A DNA stretch of 64,000 bases from CAWGGS01 sp963822095 (GTDB lineage: Bacteria; Desulfobacterota; Desulfobulbia; Desulfobulbales; Desulfocapsaceae). The notes below the pieces were generated by a model that saw only the letters and a list, made by a program, of their open reading frames with translations, did not search any database and was not told the DNA's origin. The translations under genes and the position numbers were made by a program. The stretch spans positions 68,214 through 132,213 of the forward strand of contig CAWGGS010000001.1 in the NCBI GenBank assembly GCA_963822095.1. Reading direction: 5' to 3'. This document shows positions 38,390 through 46,980 of this stretch, piece by piece. How positions within the stretch are numbered: the first letter of the stretch is position 1; each line of letters starts with the position of its first letter.

Positions 38390-38432
38390 AAGGCTACCCG
38401 ACACCCATCGGGCAGCCTTAGTGGGATTTTTT
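38390..38432 (+). terminator. Terminator-like hairpin
   Basis: AAGGCT-A-CCCGA pairs with TCGGG-C-AGCCTT (38390-38419), one internal mismatch and a CACCCA loop, followed by GTGGGATTTTTT. The T-run makes it functional for rightward transcripts, although no rightward gene was recognised upstream. Confidence 0.6.
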
Positions 38433-38485
38433 GGCAGACAATAACGGGTGCTGATTCAAGAAACGATTGTTTTTAATTGTGTTGT

Positions 38486-38572
38486 TATTACGAATCTTGA
38501 ATATGTATTATCGATACACTGTCTCCCGAAGGCTGTCAACAGGAAAATAACATCAAAAACAAAAACGTATTA
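38486..38572 (-). promoter_or_regulatory. Leftward promoter flanked by paired 25-bp operators (orphan)
   Basis: Operator A is TATTAC-N13-GTATTA (38486-38510) and operator B is TAACAT-N13-GTATTA (38548-38572). Between them, read leftward, are TTGACA (38539-38534), a 17-bp spacer and TATCGA (38516-38511). The layout is the same as at the TonB-receptor and exbB promoters: the proximal operator touches the -10 and the distal one lies 8 bp beyond the -35. Confidence 0.65.
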
Positions 38573-38600
38573 CTCCTTGTTCCCTGCTGTCATCTGAATT

Positions 38601-39359
38601 TCAGTTTGCATAGGTAGGAACAACGATCGGGACCCCGCTGATCTGATGGATCTCGGCATCGATATGAAACACCTCCCGGATACTTTCCCTGGTGATAATA
38701 CGGCTGTCACCGGCTGCGTAAAGGGTTCCTTCCTTGAGCAGGATGAACCGGTCGGCAAAACGCAGTGCCAGGCTCAGGTCATGGATGACCACCACCACCG
38801 TCAGCTGGAGTTCTGCGGCAATTTGTTGCAATAGCGAAAGGGTATCCATCTGGTTTTTGATATCCAGGTGGCTAATGGGCTCGTCGAGCAGCAAAACCTT
38901 CGGTTCCTGCGCAAGGGCCCTGGCGATGATTACCTTCTGCAGCTCCCCGCCCGAGAGTTCGGTGGTCCGGCGCAGGGCATAGTTCTCGAGGCCGAGACGC
39001 TGCAGGCAGTCGCCAACCACTTCGAGGTCCTTCTTCCCCACATTCCAATTGATATGCGGCTTGCGCCCCAAGAGGACCGCATCGAAGACCGTACAGGGGG
39101 ATGGCGCTGACTTTTGCGGCATGTAGCCGATACGTCGTGCCACCTCGTTGCCGGTCATGTTGTTAAGTTCCCTGCCTTCTATCAGCACAGTTCCGTATTT
39201 CGGCTTCAGGATGCCGTTGAGATTTTTTAAAAGCGTCGATTTCCCGGATCCGTTCACGCCTAAAATGGCGATAAAACGCCCTGCCTCCATCGTCAGATTC
39301 AGGTCCTGAAGGATCGGCCTGTTGCTGTAACCGAAGGTGAGATTTCTGATCCTAAGCAT
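38601..39359 (-). CDS. FecE-type ABC transporter ATP-binding protein
   Basis: This 252-residue ATPase of the iron-siderophore/cobalamin class has Walker A GVNGSGKSTLLKNL, Q-loop YMPQKSAP, signature LSGGELQKVIIARAL, Walker B VLLLDEPISHLDIK and H-loop VVIHDLSLALRFADR. It powers the permease encoded three bases upstream. It is the last gene of a leftward operon that begins with fmdE. Confidence 0.92.
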   Translation of the reverse strand: MLRIRNLTFGYSNRPILQDLNLTMEAGRFIAILGVNGSGKSTLLKNLNGILKPKYGTVLIEGRELNNMTGNEVARRIGYMPQKSAPSPCTVFDAVLLGRKPHINWNVGKKDLEVVGDCLQRLGLENYALRRTTELSGGELQKVIIARALAQEPKVLLLDEPISHLDIKNQMDTLSLLQQIAAELQLTVVVVIHDLSLALRFADRFILLKEGTLYAAGDSRIITRESIREVFHIDAEIHQISGVPIVVPTYAN

Positions 39360-39362
39360 GGT

Positions 39363-40442
39363 TCACATCCTCTTTTTCCTTGCCAGCAGATACAAAAAAA
39401 GCGGTGCACCGGCAAAGGAGGTGATGATCCCCACCGGCAGGATCACCGGGGCGATGATCGTTCGGGCAATGAGGTCGGAGACCAACAGGAGCAGGGCTCC
39501 GCAGACGGCGGAGGAGGGGATCAGGAAGCGATAGTCGTCCCCGACCGCAAAGCGCATCAGGTGCGGGGCCATCAGACCGACAAAACCTATGATCCCCAGA
39601 AAGGACGTGCTGACCGCCACGGTACAGGCGGCAAGAATCATGGCCGTCACCCGTAAACGCCGAACCCGTACCCCCAGGCTACGGGCCACATCGTCCCCCC
39701 ATTTCAAGGCGTTGTAGTTCCAGCGATTGGCGATGAAGAAGAAGGCCGCAGGCACGACGGCAAACAGGATGAGGCCGTTTTCCGTCCAGCCTGCCTTGCC
39801 CAGATCACCGAATGTCCAGAAGACGGTGGCCGCCACCTGGACATTATCGCCGAAGTATTGAAGGAGCATGGTGCCGGCTCCGAAAAATGCGCTCAGGGCC
39901 ACTCCCGCCAGGATAACAGCCTCCGGGGCGATGTCTTTCAGCGACGAAAGGGCCAGGATGAAGATTACGGTGATCAGCGATCCGACAAAGGCACAGGACA
40001 CCACCATGTGCGGGGAGGAGACGGTTACCATGTCTGTTCCGGCGAGTTGGGTCTGCCCTGCACCGAGGACGATGATGGCAAAGGCGGCACCGAAAGCAGC
40101 CCCCTGGGAGACGCCGATGGTAAACGGTGATGCCAGTGGGTTTTTCAGGATGTTCTGCATGACCGCCCCGGCCATGCCGAGACCGGCTCCCGCAAGAAGG
40201 GCGGCGACAGTTCGCGGCAGCCTGATATTCCAGATAACATGGCCGATCCGCCCGTCCCGCGACAGCGAAAGCAGGCTCTTGAACACGTCGGCGTCGCTTG
40301 TTGGGAGCGAGCCGGTCCGGATGGATAGAAGCGCTGCGACTATGAGCAGCGCCAGCAGGACAAGGCCAATGCCGTTATTCCGTTTTAACAGGTGAAGGTA
40401 GCCTGCTGTTATGTCATGGTCAGAAGAGTACAAGTTCATCAT
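39363..40442 (-). CDS. FecCD-family ABC transporter permease
   Basis: About 359 residues from the ATGATG at 40442, overlapping the binding-protein gene by 23 bp; the upstream extension to 40598 is a shadow of that gene. There are about ten membrane helices, with RLPRTVAALLAGAGLGMAGAVMQ and NPLASPFTIGVSQGAAFGAA, both FecCD signatures. FLGIIGFVGLMAPHLMRFAVGDDYRFLIP is the EAA-like coupling region. Substrates of this class are siderophores, cobamides and other metal chelates. Confidence 0.92.
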   Translation of the reverse strand: MMNLYSSDHDITAGYLHLLKRNNGIGLVLLALLIVAALLSIRTGSLPTSDADVFKSLLSLSRDGRIGHVIWNIRLPRTVAALLAGAGLGMAGAVMQNILKNPLASPFTIGVSQGAAFGAAFAIIVLGAGQTQLAGTDMVTVSSPHMVVSCAFVGSLITVIFILALSSLKDIAPEAVILAGVALSAFFGAGTMLLQYFGDNVQVAATVFWTFGDLGKAGWTENGLILFAVVPAAFFFIANRWNYNALKWGDDVARSLGVRVRRLRVTAMILAACTVAVSTSFLGIIGFVGLMAPHLMRFAVGDDYRFLIPSSAVCGALLLLVSDLIARTIIAPVILPVGIITSFAGAPLFLYLLARKKRM

Positions 40443-41526
40443 TGCTAAAGCGGATGCGGCTGAAACCGTGATATTCTTTTTGCAGGGCGGCATACGCCTT
40501 GACACCCAGGAAAAATGTGAAAATTTCGTTGGCTTTGACTGTCGGCTCGACGTCGACAAAACGCTCAGGATAGAGGGACTTGCCGATAAACCAGGCATCT
40601 GCCAGGGCGATTTCGATGTTGGTATGGTAATTATTGTACGGCATGATCAGAAAAACATGACCGTCTTTGACCGCCCTGAGCCGCTTAAAGAAGGCAGGGT
40701 TCCTGCGGTATCCGTCTACCACCTTTTCCAGGCCGCCCGCATCGATGAAGATGTTCGCCGGATTCCAGACCAGAAGCTGCTCGGGATCAATGAAAAAATG
40801 TCCGGTCCGGCCGATTTCATCGGCAACATTATATCCGCCGGCCCAGATCAGGGGAACGAATTGCGACTCGGTGCTGGTGATCGGCTGTACGCCCATGTAC
40901 GACACCGCTCCGACATAGGATCGGGAACGATTGTTTTCGTCTATGGAGGCAGTTCGGGATGCCAAATCTTTTTCCAGGGAATTGATGTAGCCGACAAGCT
41001 GGTCGGCTCGGTTGTTCCGTCCCAGGAGATGTCCCAAGGTTTGTATAGCCTTTTTGACCGTTGTGATGTCAATAGCTCCAGGGATGCCGTAACTGAGCAC
41101 AAAGACCGGGATCCCTGTTTTCCCCTGGATGGTTGCTACCTGCGCCGGATCCATCCCCATAGCCAGGATCACATCGGGCCAGACGGAAATGATCTTCTCG
41201 AAATCCGGCAACCGACCAGGCCCCCCTTCACCGATCACCGGCAATGTCTTGGCCCTTTCAGCGGTGATGAGACCATATGGGCGTCCGGCGGTGGTCCATT
41301 TTGTCTCGATGGCCTCCATGCCTGCCACCAGATCCAGACTCTGCAGATACACCATGTATCGGGTGGCTGCCCCGAGGGGGACGATCTTCTTGATCTCCGC
41401 GGGAACCTGTAGGGTTCTGCCTGCCATATCGGTTACCGAAACTGTAGCGGTACGTCCTGCAATCGGGAGAATCTGCAGGACGAAGAGTACGGTAAGAAAA
41501 AGGATGAATGTTAGTTTTCGTGCCAT
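40420..41526 (-). CDS. Periplasmic binding protein of a FecBCD-type metal-chelate ABC transporter
   Basis: This 368-residue protein has a signal peptide (MARKLTFILFLTVLFVLQILP) and the class III binding-protein fold: VSVTDMAGRTLQVPAEIKKIV near the N-terminus, FEKIISVWPDVILAMG and LLVWNPANIFIDAGG. It delivers the ligand to the FecCD/FecE pair. Its start overlaps the methyltransferase gene by 16 bp. No lipobox is evident. The ligand cannot be told from sequence. Confidence 0.88.
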   Translation of the reverse strand: MARKLTFILFLTVLFVLQILPIAGRTATVSVTDMAGRTLQVPAEIKKIVPLGAATRYMVYLQSLDLVAGMEAIETKWTTAGRPYGLITAERAKTLPVIGEGGPGRLPDFEKIISVWPDVILAMGMDPAQVATIQGKTGIPVFVLSYGIPGAIDITTVKKAIQTLGHLLGRNNRADQLVGYINSLEKDLASRTASIDENNRSRSYVGAVSYMGVQPITSTESQFVPLIWAGGYNVADEIGRTGHFFIDPEQLLVWNPANIFIDAGGLEKVVDGYRRNPAFFKRLRAVKDGHVFLIMPYNNYHTNIEIALADAWFIGKSLYPERFVDVEPTVKANEIFTFFLGVKAYAALQKEYHGFSRIRFSNDELVLF

Positions 41527-42305
41527 ACCAGGACCTCCATTTCCACATGGGTCGTGTGGCTTACCTTGCCGTCCCGGCAGTGCCGGGAGACTATTTTTTT
41601 GATGATGTCGTATTGTACCTCCATGTCGGAGCCTGCTTCGAGGTAGCTCGCGGCATTCTTACAGGCCTCCTCCAGGCTTCCCTGCCAGTCCCAACTGGTC
41701 AAGACCTGCGTCGTCCGGGGAGATATGCCCTGGTTTTCAAGAAGAGCGCAAATTGCAGCGGCCCCTGGAGGTGGCCCGAAGACCTGGTTGTGGGCGGTGA
41801 ACACCTCTTCCAGGAGATCGTTTTTCCTGAGCTTTCCCCATCCGATATAGACGCATGATTTTCCGGCGCACCGCCGCATCTTAGTAATGTCGTCTCTGGT
41901 GCGGATTGCAGGCGTCATCGAAGCCCAGACGATATCGAAAACGCCTGTAAACTCGAGGGAGTCAATATCATCTGCTTGCCAGTCCATTCGCAATATACGG
42001 ACATTTTTTATATCATGAGCCGCAATTCCCCTCCTGCAACAGTCAAGCATCTTCTCCGAGGAATCGACACCCGTGACCTGGGCCGCACGCTGAGCGAGCG
42101 GCAGAGTGTAGGTACCTGTTCCGCAGCCGATATCGAGGATCTTGGCCCTATAGACCTGGACACCTTCCGCCTCGGCTATGGCGATAATCCTGCGGGTGTC
42201 GTCCAGCGTTTTGGGGTCGAAAGGGAGCGGATACCGTTCGGCCATACTGTCCCAGAAGGCTTTTTGACGATTACGTTTATGTGCACATTCTGCCAAGACG
42301 ATCAT
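41511..42305 (-). CDS. Class I SAM-dependent methyltransferase in the metal-uptake operon
   Basis: This 264-residue protein has the SAM-binding motif ILDIGCGTGTYTLPLAQRA, the acidic GVDSSEKMLDCCRRG and a FDIVWASMTPAI motif IV. The substrate is unknown. Its placement between fmdE (3 bp upstream) and a metal-chelate binding protein (overlapping) suggests that it modifies an imported chelate or cofactor. It contains several cysteines but no obvious metal motif. Confidence 0.82.
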   Translation of the reverse strand: MIVLAECAHKRNRQKAFWDSMAERYPLPFDPKTLDDTRRIIAIAEAEGVQVYRAKILDIGCGTGTYTLPLAQRAAQVTGVDSSEKMLDCCRRGIAAHDIKNVRILRMDWQADDIDSLEFTGVFDIVWASMTPAIRTRDDITKMRRCAGKSCVYIGWGKLRKNDLLEEVFTAHNQVFGPPPGAAAICALLENQGISPRTTQVLTSWDWQGSLEEACKNAASYLEAGSDMEVQYDIIKKIVSRHCRDGKVSHTTHVEMEVLVWHEN

Positions 42306-42308
42306 ACT

Positions 42309-42854
42309 CTACCATCCTCTGTTATAGTCGGGAAAGCAGTCGAGACAGACCTTTTTACCGTCGTGCAGTCGGATCTTATGTTCCGGTACCGCCTCGCCGC
42401 AGAGTTCACAGGTTTCGCTTGCAAAGAGCCTGGCTGCCGAAGGTGGGGAATAGGAAGGGGTACTGAAGGCAAAGAGTTCCTCCGCTGGTCTGGTGAGGAT
42501 ATCCTGTTGCATTTTGGCTCTGTCTACCTCCTCCTCACCGCGACGCATGGATTTTTTAAAGAGGATCCGTATACTGTTGCCCTTCTTGCGGTCGAAGAAG
42601 CTGAAGGCCATCTTGCCGGTACCGCGATAGATCAGGTTGCCCTTGCCGATGCTGCATCCGGTGAGGACCTGCACGGCGTCGACACCGCAGGCGTCGTTTT
42701 CTGTTACACAGACGATCTCCTCATCGGCGGAGAAGGTGATGTCCAGCCTCTTTTTTGCAGCTATGGCGGCCCGGTAACCGATGGCCAGTCCTGGGCAGGA
42801 ATGGCCGTGAAAGGTTATGCAGTTCTGCCAGGTTGTTTCATCAAACATCTTCAT
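42309..42854 (-). CDS. FmdE-family protein with C-terminal zinc ribbon
   Basis: This 181-residue protein matches the FmdE domain (PF02663): FHGHSCPGLAIGYRAA, then ENDACGVDAVQVLTGC and SIGKGNLIYRGTGKMAF. A C-terminal CELCG...CLDCF ribbon follows. FmdE was first seen with molybdenum formylmethanofuran dehydrogenase, but stand-alone bacterial copies have no proven function. The HGHxCPG and Cys-rich motif suggests metal binding. It is the first gene of the FecBCDE operon. Confidence 0.85.
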   Translation of the reverse strand: MKMFDETTWQNCITFHGHSCPGLAIGYRAAIAAKKRLDITFSADEEIVCVTENDACGVDAVQVLTGCSIGKGNLIYRGTGKMAFSFFDRKKGNSIRILFKKSMRRGEEEVDRAKMQQDILTRPAEELFAFSTPSYSPPSAARLFASETCELCGEAVPEHKIRLHDGKKVCLDCFPDYNRGW

Positions 42855-42939
42855 GCTCCTTGGTTCAAAATTAACATTTCCTAAAAAACCTTTGAATTGA
42901 AGATGGCTAGGTAAAAAGCTTCATATACGAGGCACGTGA

Positions 42940-42987
42940 ATTTTTTATCGTTTCAGCGTACAAGAGGTACGTCGTGACGATTAAAAA
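42940..42987 (-). terminator. Imperfect hairpin after the TonB-dependent receptor gene
   Basis: ATTTTTTATCGT and ACGATTAAAAAT form the outer arms, with GTAC-AAGAG-GTAC at the tip. The AT-rich base makes it terminator-like for the leftward receptor transcript; incomplete termination could feed the fmdE operon. Confidence 0.55.
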
Positions 42988-43032
42988 TGAGCAGCAACGA
43001 AGCAGATAAAAAATTTTACGACGCCACCATGG

Positions 43033-45162
43033 TTAAAAATTCCATTTAAAGGAGGTCCCCACCATGATTCCGGGGAGCGGGTAGCCGTATACCTCTTCAT
43101 AGCTTACATTAAAAAGATTCTGGACGAAGAGATTCCATTCGCCATGATCAGCTATCGGTATTTTCAGGTTCAGATCGCAGGTCAGGCTGGAGTTGACGGT
43201 GACGAGTTTCTTGCTCGTTGTCCCTGTGCTGTCCGTATAGGCATAGATGCCGCTCCGATCCCCGCTGTAATGAAAATCCACATTCAAAAGTGATCGATAT
43301 GGCAATTTGAATTCCGCACTGAGAGTGGCTTTCCATTCAGGCAGAAAATCGAGCTCGTCGGTTAGATGGGTGGTATCGAAGATATCGCCGTCCTTTTCAC
43401 TCTTCTGGTAGGAAAGTGATGCTCGACCTGACATCCAGGAAGTCAGTGCCAGGCGTTGCTCTATAGACGCCCCGTAAAATGTTGCGTCGTCGATATTATA
43501 GACGCCGCGCCAGTCGGAATCGTGGCGGAAAACAATGAATTCATCGATTTTGTAATAGTAGGTGGAAATACGGCTCAGTGCAGTTGGAGAGTATTGGTGC
43601 TGATAGATTAATTCGGCAGCATTGTTTCTCTCCGGTTTCAGCTCAGGCTCTCCTCGAGTCATGCCGTTGGCCCACCACCACATCTCCGGAAGTCCCGGTG
43701 TCCGCACCGACTGGTATAGAGAGACGGTTATCTTGTCATTATCGGTGAGAGCATAGGTGGCGGTCAGCTTTGGGGCCAGTGTATTGTCGCTGAGTTCAGA
43801 CAGCTGAGCGCCGTTTATGGGTTTGAGTTTGTAGGTGTCGTAGCGAAGACCCGGGGTGAGAATGAATTTGTCCGATATCTTCCAGGTATCCTGGATATAA
43901 TACCCGATCATCTCCGCCTCCTGGCTTGGATTTGAGCTGTAATCGGGCCTGCCGTTGTAGACGACATCGATATAATTGACGGTGATATCGCCGTAGGAGA
44001 GGACCTTATACTGGATGCCGCCGATCAGCTCATGCTCGCCGATGGGCACGGTTGCCTTCAGGGTGCCGCCGTAGGACCGGTCGGAGGCTACCGACTGGTT
44101 GAGGACCAGGGTTCCGGAGTCGTAACCGGAGACCAGACCAGCCTTGGCGTAGTTCTTTTCGTCTCTGTCCTCGATGTTCTTGTAAAGTTTGAACTCCACC
44201 ATCGCATCGCCGATGGGTTGGTCGTAGCCAAAGTCCAAATAGTATTTGGTCTTATCCGAGGTGGCGCCCGGGGCGGAGAAAAAGGCCCTGCCGAAAGGAG
44301 GCGCCAGGTTTTCTCCAAAGGAGAGGGGATAGTCGGAGTTGATCTTCTGGTAAAAATCCGGGCTGTCAGGATCCGTCGATTTCCGGTTGTTGACGATGAA
44401 GCCCCGGATGTCCTCGGAGAATTGCATGCCAAGTGTCATCATGCCTTTGAGCGGCATGTCGATGTTGGTTGATATGTTGAAATTTTTCGCTTCGAAGTCG
44501 TTGTTCCAGAGGAAAGCATCAGCCTTCTGGTAGCTGGCTCCCAGTGAATAGCCTAGAACGCCGATTTTATAGGAATGGGTGAATCTGTAATTCTGGGCCA
44601 GGTCCAGACCATCGGCGGAAGAGATGTTGCCGTAAATGGATGTTTCAGGTGTTGTGGTCGGGGTTTTGGTTATGACGTTGATGACGCCGCCGATGTTGTT
44701 GTTGCCGTATAATGCGGAGCTTCCTCCCCTGATTATTTCGATCTTCTCAATATTATCCAGAGGGATGGTCGCCCAATCGATGTAATAACCACCGACGACA
44801 CCGGCGGCGTTGACTGACCGTCCGTTGATGTCCAGCTCGATCCTATTTGTGGAAAGCCCGCGGATGGAGACGATATCCTTGGTGTCGCCAATACCTGCCC
44901 GACGGCTGATGGTGATGTCGGGCTCATCCTTTATGGCATCCGGTATCATTGTATTCTTACCCTTCTCAATGGTTTTTTCACCGACGACGGTGGTGGCATT
45001 GGAGATTGCGGAATCACTGACGACGATTGATTCCAGGGTCATATGTCCAAGTGTCGTATCCGTCACATCCTGTCCTGCAAGCAGAGGCGGACAACAGATG
45101 GCGGCTGTCGCTGCTCCCAGAATCACGGCCTGAACTGTTTTGCCTCTTTTTCGTATTCGCAT
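43033..45162 (-). CDS. TonB-dependent outer membrane receptor
   Basis: About 709 residues from ATG 45162, which has a GGGGAAGAA ribosome site and a signal peptide (VQAVILGAATAAICCPPLLA); the 45213 start is longer and less likely. The plug domain includes SIRGLSTNRIELDINGRSV and IEIIRGGSSALYGNNNIGGV. A 22-strand barrel ends in VGTSFKWNF with the terminal aromatic. It imports a metal chelate or cobamide. Two operator palindromes flank its promoter. Confidence 0.92.
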   Translation of the reverse strand: MRIRKRGKTVQAVILGAATAAICCPPLLAGQDVTDTTLGHMTLESIVVSDSAISNATTVVGEKTIEKGKNTMIPDAIKDEPDITISRRAGIGDTKDIVSIRGLSTNRIELDINGRSVNAAGVVGGYYIDWATIPLDNIEKIEIIRGGSSALYGNNNIGGVINVITKTPTTTPETSIYGNISSADGLDLAQNYRFTHSYKIGVLGYSLGASYQKADAFLWNNDFEAKNFNISTNIDMPLKGMMTLGMQFSEDIRGFIVNNRKSTDPDSPDFYQKINSDYPLSFGENLAPPFGRAFFSAPGATSDKTKYYLDFGYDQPIGDAMVEFKLYKNIEDRDEKNYAKAGLVSGYDSGTLVLNQSVASDRSYGGTLKATVPIGEHELIGGIQYKVLSYGDITVNYIDVVYNGRPDYSSNPSQEAEMIGYYIQDTWKISDKFILTPGLRYDTYKLKPINGAQLSELSDNTLAPKLTATYALTDNDKITVSLYQSVRTPGLPEMWWWANGMTRGEPELKPERNNAAELIYQHQYSPTALSRISTYYYKIDEFIVFRHDSDWRGVYNIDDATFYGASIEQRLALTSWMSGRASLSYQKSEKDGDIFDTTHLTDELDFLPEWKATLSAEFKLPYRSLLNVDFHYSGDRSGIYAYTDSTGTTSKKLVTVNSSLTCDLNLKIPIADHGEWNLFVQNLFNVSYEEVYGYPLPGIMVGTSFKWNF

Positions 45163-45213
45163 TTCTTCCCCTCTATCATTCTCTATTATTATCGCATCAA
45201 CAATGTGAGCCAA

Positions 45214-45298
45214 TAATACAAAAAATTAAATAGTGTTATTATAGCAGGAAACGAGCGGTTTGCAAGCTGTTTGTGACACGAAAATAGAAAATGTATTA
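45214..45298 (-). promoter_or_regulatory. TonB-receptor promoter flanked by paired 25-bp operators
   Basis: Operator C is TAATAC-N13-GTGTTA (45214-45238) and operator D is TGACAC-N13-GTATTA (45274-45298), exactly 60 bp apart. Between them, read leftward, are TTGCAA (45265-45260), a 16-bp spacer and TATAAT (45243-45238). The start would fall inside operator C, implying repression by a dimeric or tetrameric regulator. Confidence 0.75.
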
Positions 45299-45430
45299 TT
45301 CGTGGGGTGTTTCTCGTAGTTGCTTGGTATTATTCTTGGCCCGCCGTTCATGAAAACCACTGAAAGACGCGGGATAGCGGGCCATATCGATTCGTGAACA
45401 GCAGACTAAGCTCTCACGGAACGATGCCTT

Positions 45431-46159
45431 TCAGGTCAGTTTGAAGACGAGGGTAAGCTCCACCGATGTGGCCTTGCTGAGAATACCTTCAGGTGGCGGC
45501 GGCATGGGAGATGCCTGTTGCACTGCATTGACAGCTGCTTCATCAAGGCAGTCTTGCCCAGAACTTTTGCTCACACGTACTGCCGAGACCTGTCCGTCCG
45601 GACTTAGAAGGAACCGAACCAGGACTTCACCTTCGAGACGATGGGATCTGGCCCAGAGAGGGTAGCGTTTTTGACGCTCTATTCGGAGACGGATAATCCC
45701 CAGATAGCTACGAAGCTTTGACCTATTGTGAAAGGAGGTCGCTTTTTCCCGGAAACCGGCATTCGCCTGTGGCCTGTTTCGGGTCTCGGTCTGAACAGGG
45801 GATGGTTTCACTGGTGAGGCAACAGCCTGTCGGGGTGGTTCTTCCACATGGGGGACCGGTGCTCTTTCGGGTTTGATTGCCCTCGGCTTCGGTATGATTT
45901 TTTTGGGATGGAGGGGAGCAATCTTCGGCTGAGATTTGGGGACAGGTTGCGGTTGTGCCACAGGTTGAGGAGTAGGTACCACTATCTTGTAAACAGGGGG
46001 TGCTTGGTGTAGAGGAGCGGCAACCTGTTCAAGCACCGAAAAATTAAGACGTATGGTTTTAGGCGGTGTCCTGATCATACCTGCTACCAGAATGAAAAGA
46101 CCCGCGATGCAGGCATGCAGAAAAAACGATTCCGCCAAAGCCCGTTCACTCTGTTTCAT
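45431..46159 (-). CDS. tonB: TonB energy-transducing protein
   Basis: This 242-residue protein has an N-terminal membrane helix (FFLHACIAGLFILVAGMI) and a Pro/Lys-rich periplasmic spacer (about 50-120). The C-terminal TonB domain contains RLRIERQKRYPLWARSHRLEGEVLVRF and AVNAVQQASPMPPPP. It links the ExbBD proton channel to outer membrane receptors. It overlaps exbD by four bases. Confidence 0.92.
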   Translation of the reverse strand: MKQSERALAESFFLHACIAGLFILVAGMIRTPPKTIRLNFSVLEQVAAPLHQAPPVYKIVVPTPQPVAQPQPVPKSQPKIAPLHPKKIIPKPRAIKPERAPVPHVEEPPRQAVASPVKPSPVQTETRNRPQANAGFREKATSFHNRSKLRSYLGIIRLRIERQKRYPLWARSHRLEGEVLVRFLLSPDGQVSAVRVSKSSGQDCLDEAAVNAVQQASPMPPPPEGILSKATSVELTLVFKLT

Positions 46160-46533
46160 TGTATTAGCTCCGTTTGCAGACTCATCTTGGTGAACCCAAG
46201 TTCTCTCGCCATATCCAGCACATTAACAAATGGCTGCAGGGCCACAGCCTTATCGGCCCGAATCAGAAGTGGCGTCCGCCGGTCTTCAAGGGCAAGGGCT
46301 GTACGAAGACCCTCAGTGCTCGTCTCATAATCCCGATAGAATATCTTGCCATCCCGGTCGATGGTAACCGTAAGCCCACGGCCACCCATCGTGTTGTTCT
46401 GAGCTTTTGGAAGATGCACCGGAATAGTGCCGTTTGCTATAAATGTAGCTGTGGTCAGAACAATTGTGAGCAGGACCAGCATAATATCGATGAATGGGAT
46501 CACGTTAATTCCGTCAAATTCTCTCTCATCCAT
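46156..46533 (-). CDS. exbD: ExbD biopolymer transport protein
   Basis: This 125-residue protein has the single helix FIDIMLVLLTIVLTTATFIANG with the essential Asp in INVIPFIDIMLVLL, and a periplasmic domain ending in MARELGFTKMSLQTE. It forms the proton channel with ExbB. It overlaps exbB by eight bases and tonB by four. Confidence 0.93.
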   Translation of the reverse strand: MDEREFDGINVIPFIDIMLVLLTIVLTTATFIANGTIPVHLPKAQNNTMGGRGLTVTIDRDGKIFYRDYETSTEGLRTALALEDRRTPLLIRADKAVALQPFVNVLDMARELGFTKMSLQTELIQ

Positions 46534-46948
46534 TTCGCATCTCCCAGGTCAAAAGCAGTTCCTTGGCCCGCCGCAACAGCAGGTTGTAGAGGACTACGGC
46601 TGGGATTGCGACCAGCAGACCGGCAGCAGTGGCTTTCAGGGATAAGGCCAGCCCTGTCATGATCCGAGCCGAGTCCACCATTCCCTGCTGGCCCATGGTG
46701 TAGAAGATCAGCATAATACCGAGCACAGTGCCGAGCAGCCCAATATAAGGGGCGTTGCTGCCAATGGTGGCGATGATATGCAGACGGCGGGTCAATGCCA
46801 ACTCCAGAAGACGTCGGTCGGTGAAATTGCCCAAATCCAGTTTTTTGAAAAAACGATACCGTTCGATGGCTACACCCACTGCGATTATACTGAGACAGGC
46901 CAGCAGACCGATAATGCCGTATTCGATGAGAGATTTGAGAAATTCCAT
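46526..46948 (-). CDS. exbB: ExbB/TolQ-type proton channel subunit
   Basis: This 140-residue short ExbB has three membrane helices, with GSNAPYIGLLGTVLGIMLIFYTMGQQG and GLALSLKATAAGLLVAIPAVVLYN, the MotA/TolQ/ExbB signature. It is the first gene of the exbB-exbD-tonB operon, downstream of a promoter with paired operators. Confidence 0.93.
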   Translation of the reverse strand: MEFLKSLIEYGIIGLLACLSIIAVGVAIERYRFFKKLDLGNFTDRRLLELALTRRLHIIATIGSNAPYIGLLGTVLGIMLIFYTMGQQGMVDSARIMTGLALSLKATAAGLLVAIPAVVLYNLLLRRAKELLLTWEMRNG

Positions 46949-46980
46949 TTTTCCTCGTAATGTGCATGTACTCGTTCGAG

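Larger units (their letters stand above)
37951..38600. other. 650-bp gap with an orphan regulated promoter and a hairpin
   Basis: It contains a leftward promoter flanked by two operator palindromes at 38486-38572 and a hairpin at 38390-38419. The only leftward open frame downstream of that promoter (38144-38404, GTG start) has no recognisable content. It may be the scar of a lost gene or the site of a small RNA. Confidence 0.45.

Noticed and set aside
40411..41412. 333-codon plus-strand open frame opposite the metal-chelate binding protein
   Set aside because: It lies antisense to a protein with a signal peptide and family motifs; no independent evidence supports it.
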